DNA from: Oscillospiraceae bacterium
GTDB taxonomy: Bacteria; Bacillota; Clostridia; Oscillospirales; Oscillospiraceae
Length of the DNA: 38,045 nucleotides
Direction: 5' to 3'
Assembly: GCA_015068235.1 (NCBI GenBank)
Contig: SVKY01000019.1
Location: 1 to 38,045 of the forward strand
The notes under the pieces are model-generated. The model was not told the origin of the DNA and made no database searches. It saw only the letters and a list, made by a program, of their open reading frames with translations. This document shows, piece by piece, positions 8,272 through 16,044 of this stretch. A program made the position numbers and the translations under genes. Position 1 is the stretch's first letter; every line of letters starts with the position of its first letter.

Positions 8272-9826
8272 ACTTATCTCCGTCCGCCTGAAGGGGCTTG
8301 TGAGCAAGAGTACAGGCAACGGCAGAAAATGGTTGAAGGTGATTTTGGCATTTGCCGTGCTGGTCGGCGTGAGTGGCATCTGCGCAGCATTCTATTTTAT
8401 GTTCTCGGCAATCGCCCAAGCGCTGCATGCAACGCACCTTGCATGGTTTTATTTCGCTTTGGTGGGGCTTATGTCCTTCGGCATCTCGTTTTTCTTCACC
8501 GCACTTGCAGCAAAAAGCGAACTTTTTGACTCCAAAGATACGGAATTACTCCTGTCTTTGCCCATAAAACCACGCACAATCTTACTCAGCCGCCTGAGTA
8601 TATTCTTGGGCTCGGAATACCTGTTCTCGTTCTTGGTTATGCTACCTGCAGGCATTGCTTGGGGCATTCATGCAGGAGTTTCCTTCTTACCACTGTATAT
8701 TTTGGGCAGCCTCTGCTTGCCGCTTTTGACGGCGGCTTTGGCAAGCCTTGTGGGCTGGCTTTTGGCGCTTCTGACCGCAAATACCCGAAGGAAAAATTTG
8801 CTGACGGTCATTTTTTCGCTCATATTCATGGGACTTTATATGTATGTCTACAGCAATATGAATTATTATGTAAACCAAATTATCACCCACTACCAAGATT
8901 TTTCCGAAAGCATTATGGGCTGGGGCTTCTTGTTCCACTGGTTTGGTCTCGGTATCGCTGAGGCAGATATTGCACATCTTTTGGCGGTGATCGGCATTGC
9001 GCTGGTTGCATTTGCCTTGGCAGTTTGGGCGCTTAGTCATGGATTTTTGCGTGTTTCGAGCAGTGCGACCGTCCACAAAAGAAAAACCGCCAAACTCATC
9101 TATGCCTCTTTCAGCACCGAAAAGGCGCTGCTCAAGCGTGAGTTTCAGCGTTTGATGTCGCTTCCCGTGTACATGCTCAATTGCGGCTTGGGCGTTTTGA
9201 TGATTGTAATGATCGCAGGCTTTCTGTTGCTTAAAGCCGATGGGCTGAAAGCGCTCTTGAGCACGATCTCCATGTCAAATATGACGATCAGCTATCTGTG
9301 TGCGATGCTGGTTGGCTTGACGTCCTCGATGTGCTGCTTCACGGCACCGTCGATCTCCCTGGAGGGCAAAACGCTGTGGGTCTTGCGCTCGGCACCGATC
9401 GATGCGCAAAAAATTCTCAACGCCAAGCTTTATATGCACCTGATCTTATCGACACCGAGCATTTTGATCCTGTCGATTGTCGCAGGCATCGTGTTTGAGG
9501 CATCGTATGTCGGCTGGGCATTGTATTTGCTGCTGCCGCAGCTGATGAATGTGCTCAGTGCACAATTCGGCTTGATGATGAATCTCTTATTCCCGAAATT
9601 TGATTGGACGAACGCTGCCGTACCCGTGAAGCAAAGCTTATCGGTGCTCTTTGCAATGCTGCTGCCGATGCTTTTGTCAATGGGCGCTGTGGCATGTGTC
9701 ATTTTGCTCGATGTCAATATCAAGCTGCTCACGCTGGCAACGGTTCTGCTTTTGACGCTTTTGAATGTGCTGTGTGCCATGTGGCTGGAGTACAAAGGCG
9801 CAGCCCGTTTCGACCGAATGCAATAA
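8261..9826 (+). CDS. ABC exporter membrane subunit, about 12 transmembrane segments
   Basis: The 521-residue polytopic protein is the permease partner of the preceding ATPase. It starts at the ATG at 8261 (MLCKLISVRLKGL), six bases after GGAGG, inside the end of the ATPase gene. Hydrophobic helices occur throughout, for example VILAFAVLVGVSGICAAFYF near residue 27 and VLFAMLLPMLLSMGAVACV near the end. The cytosolic motif SKDTELLLSLPIKP recalls the DxELLLSLPI loop common in large fused ABC-2 permeases of Firmicutes. A strong terminator follows, so the two genes form a unit. Function beyond export is unassigned. Confidence 0.85.
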   Translation: MLCKLISVRLKGLVSKSTGNGRKWLKVILAFAVLVGVSGICAAFYFMFSAIAQALHATHLAWFYFALVGLMSFGISFFFTALAAKSELFDSKDTELLLSLPIKPRTILLSRLSIFLGSEYLFSFLVMLPAGIAWGIHAGVSFLPLYILGSLCLPLLTAALASLVGWLLALLTANTRRKNLLTVIFSLIFMGLYMYVYSNMNYYVNQIITHYQDFSESIMGWGFLFHWFGLGIAEADIAHLLAVIGIALVAFALAVWALSHGFLRVSSSATVHKRKTAKLIYASFSTEKALLKREFQRLMSLPVYMLNCGLGVLMIVMIAGFLLLKADGLKALLSTISMSNMTISYLCAMLVGLTSSMCCFTAPSISLEGKTLWVLRSAPIDAQKILNAKLYMHLILSTPSILILSIVAGIVFEASYVGWALYLLLPQLMNVLSAQFGLMMNLLFPKFDWTNAAVPVKQSLSVLFAMLLPMLLSMGAVACVILLDVNIKLLTLATVLLLTLLNVLCAMWLEYKGAARFDRMQ

Positions 9827-9865
9827 AAAAACAGCGCAGGGAAAAGCTCCCTGCGCTGTTTTTAT
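9825..9865. terminator. Bidirectional terminator between convergent genes
   Basis: The stem ACAGCGCAGGGA pairs with TCCCTGCGCTGT, with A7 before and T5 after. It can end both the ABC permease transcript (plus) and the DUF6056 gene (minus), whose stop codon overlaps the T-run. Confidence 0.9.
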
Positions 9866-11373
9866 TGCTTTGCTATGACATATTTTACCTGCCAATAGGT
9901 GTAATCGACCATTTCAAACGTCACATCGCCGTCGGCGTAATACTGCGCCATGCTCCATTGACTGTCCCAAAACACATGACGATACGGAAGCTTGAAGATT
10001 TCGATCGTTTCAGCGCCCTGTTCCAGCTGCTGCAGGATATGCTCCTCACGGGCAAGCGCCATTTGGCGGCAATTGAAGAAGATGATACCGAGCGTCAGCG
10101 TCAGCACACAGCACACAAGGCACAGCGCCTTGCGTCCGCAGGTGCGAAAACGCTTGCACGGTTCGGGCAGCTTCGTCAAGCAGATCAGCACCGCAAGCAC
10201 GATGAGAACATAAGCCTGATACGTCACTCTCGTCGGGATCGGCGAGACGATCAGCAGCATCAGCAAGGATACCACCGTCAGAACGAGGAAGAAAAGCACT
10301 CGTTTATCTTGCAGCTGTCTTGCGGCAAAAATCCACACGCCAAGCGTCATGAGCATAACAAGTGCTGTAATAATGCGATAGCCGTATTCGTAGCTTGCAG
10401 GAACGATCAAGCCGTGGAAGGAATTGTCAACAAGGATCGTATCGGCTCGCAAAAAGCTTCCTAAAAGTACATAGAGCAAGGAAAATGCGGCTGCGGAGAA
10501 CAAAATGCGGCTGCATTTTTTGCTGCGCAGGCTGCGTGTCTGCCACAGGGTCAGCATAGTTCCCACGCAGAGCAAAATTCCCAACGTCCCCGTAAAATTG
10601 TTCAGCAGCACGATCGCATTGTCGAAACCCGAGCTGATCAGCTCACCGATGCTTCCGAGATAGACGGAGCGATAAGAACCCGTGCGGTTATTCGGCTTGA
10701 AGAACAGCTTAGGGACAAGTACCATCAGCCCTGCGCCGAGGGTGACGGCAAGAAGCCATGTCAGCGCCAAAAACTTGGATTTTTCTTTATGTCTGAAGCC
10801 CTTAAATGTGAAAAATGCGGCAAGCAGGAAATTCAGCACCGTGGTATGCTCCACGAAAAGCTGACTTGCGATGCCGAAGCCGAAGACAATCGCAAAAACG
10901 ATGAGCTTTGCAAAACGATTTCGAATGCTCGGATATTTCTGGAGCAAAAATACGATGACAAGCGTGAGAAAAATCGGCAGCATATAGTTGCCAAAGCCGC
11001 AATTCCATGTGTAGACCTCGCCAAAAAGGGCAGGATTGACACCCAAGACCAGCACGAACGAGAGAAGGTAGTGGTGCAGTTTGCTCAGCCCAAGCACTCT
11101 TGGCAACAGATAGATGATCGAGGTGATCACAAATGCCTTGCCAAAAATCGCAAGCAGGGGCATTTGGACAAAGGCGATGGAGGTGACATTGCCCAAAACC
11201 CTGCCGTTGCCGTAGTACAGGACGTAGCCCAAAAACGCCTTCAGACCGTTAAATTTGATCGATGCAAATTCAAAATCGTCTGAGGAATACGGCGTACACC
11301 ACATGACGAATACCAAAAACAAAAAAATGCCGAAAAAGAGTAGCCCGACCGATTTAGATTTTTTTTGCAGCAT
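9862..11373 (-). CDS. DUF6056-like polytopic membrane protein
   Basis: The 503 residues hold roughly a dozen transmembrane helices. The first extracytoplasmic loop contains MWCTPYSSDDFEFAS. This early acidic SDD motif is typical of the DUF6056 group, which resembles GT-C type lipid-linked glycosyltransferases. A later tail, EEHILQQLEQGAETIEIFKLPYRHV, is soluble. If it is a GT-C enzyme it would use a polyprenyl-phosphate sugar outside the membrane; this is inference from fold similarity only. It has its own promoter at 11409-11437 and shares the bidirectional terminator. The GAGAGG ribosome site is moderate. Confidence 0.7.
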   Translation of the reverse strand: MLQKKSKSVGLLFFGIFLFLVFVMWCTPYSSDDFEFASIKFNGLKAFLGYVLYYGNGRVLGNVTSIAFVQMPLLAIFGKAFVITSIIYLLPRVLGLSKLHHYLLSFVLVLGVNPALFGEVYTWNCGFGNYMLPIFLTLVIVFLLQKYPSIRNRFAKLIVFAIVFGFGIASQLFVEHTTVLNFLLAAFFTFKGFRHKEKSKFLALTWLLAVTLGAGLMVLVPKLFFKPNNRTGSYRSVYLGSIGELISSGFDNAIVLLNNFTGTLGILLCVGTMLTLWQTRSLRSKKCSRILFSAAAFSLLYVLLGSFLRADTILVDNSFHGLIVPASYEYGYRIITALVMLMTLGVWIFAARQLQDKRVLFFLVLTVVSLLMLLIVSPIPTRVTYQAYVLIVLAVLICLTKLPEPCKRFRTCGRKALCLVCCVLTLTLGIIFFNCRQMALAREEHILQQLEQGAETIEIFKLPYRHVFWDSQWSMAQYYADGDVTFEMVDYTYWQVKYVIAKQ

Positions 11374-11408
11374 AAGAAACCTCTCGCATTTGTGTATATT
11401 TTATCTTG

Positions 11409-11437
11409 ATTATACAGGAAATACCATGCTTTTGCAA
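11409..11437 (-). promoter_or_regulatory. Promoter of the DUF6056-like gene
   Basis: TTGCAA, 17 bases, TATAAT on the minus strand, about 35 bases before the start codon and just beyond the end of the DUF6512-like gene. Confidence 0.8.
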
Positions 11438-11443
11438 GTTTTT

Positions 11444-11926
11444 TTATCCTGCCTGAAACAGGGGTAGATCGGGTGCGGCGAAACTGAAAAGAATCAGAGC
11501 CGCACCGTAGAGGATCACCAACATCAGCAAATAACCTCCAATGCGTTCGATGCGCTTGGAATCTTTTAGACGGTAGGCAAGGAAAAAGCCCAAAAGCATC
11601 GTCACAAAATACAGCCCGATATCCACCACCACCGAATCCAAGCCAAGGTAGACCAGCGCATAATAGACCGAAAGCAAAAATATCGGCATCAGCAAAAGCA
11701 CGAGAAAAAATGCGCTCCAAAGGCAGGTTTTACACTTGGCTCTGCGTGTGAGGAAAAAGGCGGCAAGCAGGGTCGGATAGTACAGCAGCTTCAAATGCTC
11801 CCAAGGGCTTTCGTTGACGGGAGCGATGAGTGCGGTCGGTATGGACGGAAGTAGTTCATAGAGAAAATGCAGCGCACTTCCCAAGGCGGACGCGAAAATG
11901 GCAGCAATGATAAAGCGTTTTTTCAA
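11444..11926 (-). CDS. DUF6512-like small membrane protein
   Basis: This 160-residue protein has about five transmembrane helices. The segment SALHFLYELLPSIPTALIAPVNESPWEHLKLLY spans the region that marks the DUF6512 family, whose role is unknown; the PVNESPWEHLKL stretch is the strongest match. A TTG start at 11926 is preferred because AGGAGGG lies seven to eight bases upstream; an ATG close by is in another frame. It is upstream of the DUF6056-like gene on the same strand, but that gene has its own promoter, so cotranscription is only partial. Its own promoter is not obvious because the plus-strand promoter at 11990-12018 occupies the divergent region. Confidence 0.7.
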   Translation of the reverse strand: MKKRFIIAAIFASALGSALHFLYELLPSIPTALIAPVNESPWEHLKLLYYPTLLAAFFLTRRAKCKTCLWSAFFLVLLLMPIFLLSVYYALVYLGLDSVVVDIGLYFVTMLLGFFLAYRLKDSKRIERIGGYLLMLVILYGAALILFSFAAPDLPLFQAG

Positions 11927-11989
11927 AAGACATCCCTCCTGCAAAAAGAATATGCAAAACGGAGCGCAAAGAGTGTCGTTTCTGCACCC

Positions 11990-12018
11990 TTGCAAAACAG
12001 ATTAAGATATAGTATAAT
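11990..12018 (+). promoter_or_regulatory. Promoter of the M20 amidohydrolase operon
   Basis: TTGCAA, 17 bases, TATAAT on the plus strand. The expected start is near 12025, so the roughly 240-base leader would contain repeat element 4. Confidence 0.7.
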
Positions 12019-12040
12019 CAAAACAATAGGATTCAATTGT

Positions 12041-12248
12041 CAAATTCCGATTTATCGAGCTGTTGGCTACGTTTTGACACCGTAGGGGCGCACGACTGCG
12101 ACTCGCTAAGAGCCTCGCTTCGCTCGGTTGCTCGCATGCATACCGCTGCGGCGGCATCTGTGCGCCCGTGCAGGCACTTCGTGTGGGCGGACAGAGTCGT
12201 CCGCCCCTACAATTTGAAAAACAAAACTCACCGACAAATCGGAATTTG
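12041..12248. repeat. TIR repeat element 4, type II core (208 bp)
   Basis: The ends are CAAATTCCGATTTATCGAGC and CCGACAAATCGGAATTTG. The next layer is CCGTAGGGGCG and CGCCCCTACAATTTG, a second nested inverted repeat. The core includes CGCACGACT and TCTGTGCGCCCGTG with a roughly 60-base insert (GCGACTCGCTAAGAGCC onward) that is missing in the copy at 37913. It ends 17 bases before the amidohydrolase start, directly in front of the ribosome binding site. Confidence 0.85.
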
Positions 12249-12265
12249 GAAACGGAGGTGTGCTT

Positions 12266-13297
12266 ATGCTGAGAAGATATCGCAGAGATCTGCATCGAAT
12301 CCCCGAAACGGATCATCATCTGCCGAAAACAACGGCATATTTGCGCAGTGTGCTTGAACCTCTCGGCTGCAAGCTGTTTTCGCCATGTGAGGGTGCTCTG
12401 TGCGCCTACTTTGACTTGGGCAAGGCGCAGACCACAGCGTTTCGTGCAGACATGGACGCTCTGCCGATCACGGAGGCAACGAACGTCCCCTATGCCTCTG
12501 CACACGAGGGCTTTATGCACGCCTGCGGACATGACGGTCATATGGCAATATTACTCGGCTTGGCGCAGGAGCTTTCGGGTTCCAAATCCAATGTACTTCT
12601 GATCTTCCAGCCTGCCGAGGAGACCACGGGTGGCGCCAAGGCGATCTGCGACAGCGGCATTTTGGAGAAATACGGCGTAAAAAGCATTTATGCGCTGCAC
12701 CTATGGCCCGAGGCGGAAAAGCACACGGTTTCGGCAAGCGTCCACGGCATGATGGCTCGTTCGAGCGAGGTCACGGTGGAATTTTTCGGCAAAAGTGCGC
12801 ACATTGCCAAGGCGGACTTGGGGGAAGATGCCCTCTTGGCAACGGCGAAATTTGTGACGGAGGCGAAAAAACTCGAATTTTCGGGTGTTTTGGGCTTCGG
12901 AAAGCTGACAAGCGGCAAGGTACGCAATGCCGTGAGCGATTATTCACGCTTAGAGGGCAGCCTGCGCTGCCATGACGATGCGGTTTTTGCGCAAATCACG
13001 CAGAGGCTGCACGAGCTTCTGCCAAAGGGTGCAAAGCTGACTATCAGCGAGGGCTATCCCCCCATGATCAACAGCGAAGCTCTTTTGCAAAAAGCGCAGC
13101 AATATTTTCCCATAACGCCTGCTGCACCGTCGTATCTGACGGACGATTTTTCCGAATTTTTGCGGCGTGTGCCCGGTATTTATTTCCGCCTCGGCATTGG
13201 GCAGGGTGCCTTGCACAGCCCGAATTTCGATTTTGACGAAGATGTACTCGCAACCGGCGTGCGCCTGTTTAGAACACTTTTATTGGAGGACGTATGA
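12266..13297 (+). CDS. M20D-family amidohydrolase
   Basis: This is a zinc- or manganese-dependent amidohydrolase of the peptidase M20D group (hippurate hydrolase, N-acyl amino acid deacylase, N-acetyl-diaminopimelate deacetylase). The 343 residues show RRDLHRIPE at the start, FRADMDALPI, the metal ligands of ACGHDGHMA and PAEETTGGA, and LHLWPE. The dimerisation lid begins at about residue 165 (MMARSSEVTVEFFGKSAHIAK). The C-terminal histidine motif reads ALHSPNFDFDE. The start at 12266 follows GGAGG by seven bases. It overlaps the DUF3810 gene by four bases. It is somewhat shorter than typical members of about 390 residues. The substrate is unknown. Confidence 0.88.
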   Translation: MLRRYRRDLHRIPETDHHLPKTTAYLRSVLEPLGCKLFSPCEGALCAYFDLGKAQTTAFRADMDALPITEATNVPYASAHEGFMHACGHDGHMAILLGLAQELSGSKSNVLLIFQPAEETTGGAKAICDSGILEKYGVKSIYALHLWPEAEKHTVSASVHGMMARSSEVTVEFFGKSAHIAKADLGEDALLATAKFVTEAKKLEFSGVLGFGKLTSGKVRNAVSDYSRLEGSLRCHDDAVFAQITQRLHELLPKGAKLTISEGYPPMINSEALLQKAQQYFPITPAAPSYLTDDFSEFLRRVPGIYFRLGIGQGALHSPNFDFDEDVLATGVRLFRTLLLEDV

Positions 13298-14361
13298 CAA
13301 AGACGATTTTAAGACTGACGCTTTCTGCAATCCTGCTTGTGCTGCTTGGACTCCTTCTGCTTTTGGCGAATTTTTTGCCCGACGTTGTCTTTGCGTTTTA
13401 TCCCGAATTGTCAAGATGGCTGCTGTCCGTCATCGCCGGCGTGACCTCCGTCGTGCCGTTTGCGCTTTGTGAGATCGGCATTGCAGCGCTGATCATTTTG
13501 TTCATCGTGACGCTCGTACGGGCGATCATAAAGCGCCGTATGGTGCGCTGGGTCACGGGTGTTTTGCTGAGCGTCAGCATTCTTGCCTTTGCATTTGTGG
13601 GAATTTGGGGGCTGAACTACTATGCTCCGCCCATGGCTGAGCGTTTAGGGATGGAGCAGCGCCAATTCACCACCGATGAACTGAAGGAAGCCTGCAAATA
13701 TTACCGTGATATGGCAAATTCCGCCGCAAAAAATGTCGAGCGTGATGCTGACGGCACAATGAAAGAATACGATTTTTCCGCCTTAGCTGAGCAGGCAGGT
13801 GAGGGCTTTGAGGTTTTGGCGAAGGATTATGATTGCTTCAATGGCTCGACCGTACCTGTAAAAGGCTTGATCAGCAGCCCGTTGATGGGAAAAATCGGCA
13901 TGACCGGCGGATTTATCTGCCTGACGGGGGAGGCTTGCGTGAGCAGTACCACCTACGATGCCGCTTTGCCCTTCACCATGTGCCATGAAATTGGGCACCG
14001 TATGGCGTTTGCCCGTGAGGATGAGGCGAATTTTGCAGGCTTTTTGGCTTGCAGCAAAAGCGAACGTGCAGAATTTGTCTATTCGGGTTATTATTCGGCG
14101 TTCAAATATTGCTACAACGCCCTGAATAAGGTCGATCCGTCCGCTGCCTCGCAGATCTGGTCAGGTGTCAATGCAGAGCTTGCTGCCGATTTTGGCGGCG
14201 CCTATACGCACTACGAGCAGATCCGCAACGAAACCGCCTCTTCGGTCGCAGACACGGTATATAACAGCTATTTGAATGCGTTTTCTGTCGAAAGCGGTGT
14301 GCAATCCTACGGCGAGGTCGCAGATTTGCTGATTTTGTGGTATTTTGAAGAATGCCGCTGA
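13294..14361 (+). CDS. DUF3810 membrane protein with HExxH motif
   Basis: The 355-residue protein has three N-terminal transmembrane segments (about residues 7-27, 44-64 and 80-105) and then a soluble domain. The motif CHEIGHRMAFAREDEANF contains HExxH and a following glutamate, the pattern of a zinc metallopeptidase. The domain is probably outside the cell membrane, judged from helix arrangement. DUF3810 members are common in Firmicutes and Bacteroidetes, and their substrates are unknown. Start and stop overlap (ATGA) couples it to the amidohydrolase, so the two may act in one peptide- or wall-turnover task (inference). Confidence 0.82.
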   Translation: MTKTILRLTLSAILLVLLGLLLLLANFLPDVVFAFYPELSRWLLSVIAGVTSVVPFALCEIGIAALIILFIVTLVRAIIKRRMVRWVTGVLLSVSILAFAFVGIWGLNYYAPPMAERLGMEQRQFTTDELKEACKYYRDMANSAAKNVERDADGTMKEYDFSALAEQAGEGFEVLAKDYDCFNGSTVPVKGLISSPLMGKIGMTGGFICLTGEACVSSTTYDAALPFTMCHEIGHRMAFAREDEANFAGFLACSKSERAEFVYSGYYSAFKYCYNALNKVDPSAASQIWSGVNAELAADFGGAYTHYEQIRNETASSVADTVYNSYLNAFSVESGVQSYGEVADLLILWYFEECR

Positions 14362-14378
14362 GGCTTGCATTTTGCGGA

Positions 14379-14455
14379 AATTTCCGATGGATCGAACAGA
14401 CCATGACCCTCCCCTACAATGTAAAACGATAATCTCACCGATCAATCGGAATTTG
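14379..14455. repeat. TIR repeat element 5, type I deletion derivative (77 bp)
   Basis: Only the two ends of the type I element remain. AAATTTCCGATGGATCGAAC is joined directly to CCATGACCCTCCCCTAC, and the right end CGATCAATCGGAATTTG is intact. The core and one palindrome arm are missing. Confidence 0.75.
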
Positions 14456-14483
14456 GTTTAGAAATATAATTGGAGGTCGTTCC

Positions 14484-15680
14484 ATGAAACAGCGCAATGC
14501 TACGCTGCAATATGCCTTCGTTCACATGATGCTTTGGGCGCTTTACGGCTTTTTATTTTCCTACGCAAATCCCTATCTGACCGAACGGCTGCATTTGTCT
14601 GACACAGCAGCAGGTCTGATCTTGGGAATCGCAACGGGCATGGCGTTTCTGCTTCAGCCGATCTTGACGAGCATTGTCGATCGCACAAAGCTCAATGTGC
14701 GCCACGTTTCCATCGTGTGCGCCCTGTTTACCACCGTCTGCGCTGCTGCAACCGTTTTGCCTGTGGGCAAACATGCGACCGTTGTCCTTTTCGCCGGCGC
14801 TTGTGTGAGTTTGCAAACGCTGCCGTCTTTTGCCAATGCCTTGGGCATGGAAGGCATCCGTGGCGGTCAGACGATCAATTTCGGCTTGGCTCGTGGGCTC
14901 GGCTCGGTTTTTTTCGGCATCGGCTCGAAGCTGGCAGCGCCCTTGATCGCCGCCTTCGGCATGCATGCCGTTGCTGTCAGCGGCGCCGTGTGTGCGGCAC
15001 TTTTGGCAGCAGCGGTTGCGATGTTTCCACGTGCGCAGCACATAATTGCGCATAATGAAGAGGAAAAACCGACCTCTGCCCGTGTGTTTTTCCAAGAAAA
15101 TCCAAAATTCATCCTGCTTTTGATCGGCGTGATCCTGCTCTACATCGGACACAATGCGCTCTCAAACTGCATGTTCCGCATTGCCGGGAGTAAGCTTTCA
15201 GCCGGTGCCTCACAGAACGCCATCACCGATGTGCAGGGTACGGCACTGATGATCGCCGCTGTGGTCGAGCTTCCGATGATGTTCCTGTTTACACGCCTGG
15301 TCAAAAAGATCCGCTGCGATATTTGGCTGATTTTGTCATGCGCGTTTATGACGCTGCGTTTGATCCTGACCCTCGTGCTGCCTGCAGCGGCAGGGCTGTA
15401 TATTGCGCAGGTTGCGCAGATGTTCGGCTATGCGCTCTTTGCCGTCGCTTCGGTTTACTACGTCGGAAGTGTCGTCTCCAAGCGCAATGTCGTCAAGGGT
15501 CAGACCTATCTCGGCTCGGGCAATACCCTGGGCTGCTTGGGCGCGTATGTGATGTGCGGCAGTCTGATCGACATGGTCGGCGTGGAAAAAATGCTGCTCG
15601 TCAGCACTGTATTGTCCGTAATCGGGCTTGCCTGCATCGTGCTCGGCACGGAGCGTGTGAAGACCACCGTCGGTGCGTGA
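14484..15680 (+). CDS. MFS transporter, LacY/NupG-like
   Basis: The 398-residue protein has 12 predicted helices and belongs to the MFS_1-like group that includes sugar and nucleoside proton symporters. It opens with QYAFVHMMLWALYGFLFSYA and YLTERLHLSDTAAGLILGIA, typical of that group. The loop DRTKLNVRHVS after helix two matches the MFS A-motif region. TTGGAGG precedes the ATG by about nine bases. Repeat element 5 separates it from the DUF3810 gene, and no promoter is evident, so it may be read through from upstream. The substrate is not predictable; the polyol or sugar needed by the next cluster is one possibility, but nothing in the sequence proves it. Confidence 0.82.
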   Translation: MKQRNATLQYAFVHMMLWALYGFLFSYANPYLTERLHLSDTAAGLILGIATGMAFLLQPILTSIVDRTKLNVRHVSIVCALFTTVCAAATVLPVGKHATVVLFAGACVSLQTLPSFANALGMEGIRGGQTINFGLARGLGSVFFGIGSKLAAPLIAAFGMHAVAVSGAVCAALLAAAVAMFPRAQHIIAHNEEEKPTSARVFFQENPKFILLLIGVILLYIGHNALSNCMFRIAGSKLSAGASQNAITDVQGTALMIAAVVELPMMFLFTRLVKKIRCDIWLILSCAFMTLRLILTLVLPAAAGLYIAQVAQMFGYALFAVASVYYVGSVVSKRNVVKGQTYLGSGNTLGCLGAYVMCGSLIDMVGVEKMLLVSTVLSVIGLACIVLGTERVKTTVGA

Positions 15681-15756
15681 GAAAAATTTTTCTGTGCTGT
15701 AGATTTTGCATTTTTGCTTTCATTTTCGCCAAAATATGTCGAAAACAAAATAATGA

Positions 15757-15785
15757 TTGCAAATATGCAGAAGCTATGCTATAAT
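15757..15785 (+). promoter_or_regulatory. Promoter of the surface-polymer cluster
   Basis: TTGCAA, 17 bases, TATAAT, a near-consensus sigma-A promoter. It lies about 260 bases before the first gene of the cluster and is the only strong promoter seen between here and 31988. Confidence 0.8.
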
Positions 15786-15791
15786 CAATCA

Positions 15792-16044
15792 ATATAATTG
15801 GGTTGGTGTATATCCATCTATCCAAGGAATATCGGCAGTAAGATCAGCTTTACGCAACTCGTTTTTTGAAAAAATGAGTGGGGCTGGTCAGTATTGCTAT
15901 GTCAGCAGATAAATTTTATGGTGCGCAAAATTACCAAAATTGTCGATTTCTGCTGAAATTTCGAACTTTCGATGATCATCTTTATCGTGCCGCATCTTTG
16001 TGTATGCTTCCATGGTGCGGAAAATAGAGAAAGGGTTAGACGCC
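15792..16044 (+). promoter_or_regulatory. Long structured 5' leader of the polymer cluster
   Basis: About 250 bases of untranslated leader are expected. It contains an 11-base hairpin (ACTCGTTTTTT with AAAAAATGAGT, one wobble pair) around 15858-15881, and an inverted repeat TCAGCAGA/TCTGCTGA (about 15902 and 15950). Two near-identical ATGGTGCGSAAAAT stretches occur at about 15919 and 16012. There is no clear intrinsic terminator before the gene. A 42-codon open frame at 15899-16027 lacks a ribosome site. It matches no riboswitch class that I recognise. Confidence 0.4.

Noticed and set aside
9604-10464. Plus-strand open frame of 286 codons
   Set aside because: It crosses the end of the ABC permease, a bidirectional terminator and the DUF6056-like gene in antisense, and its composition is unlike a protein.
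15899-16027. A 42-codon frame in the polymer-cluster leader
   Set aside because: There is no Shine-Dalgarno at a suitable distance and no recognisable protein character; kept only as a note on the leader.
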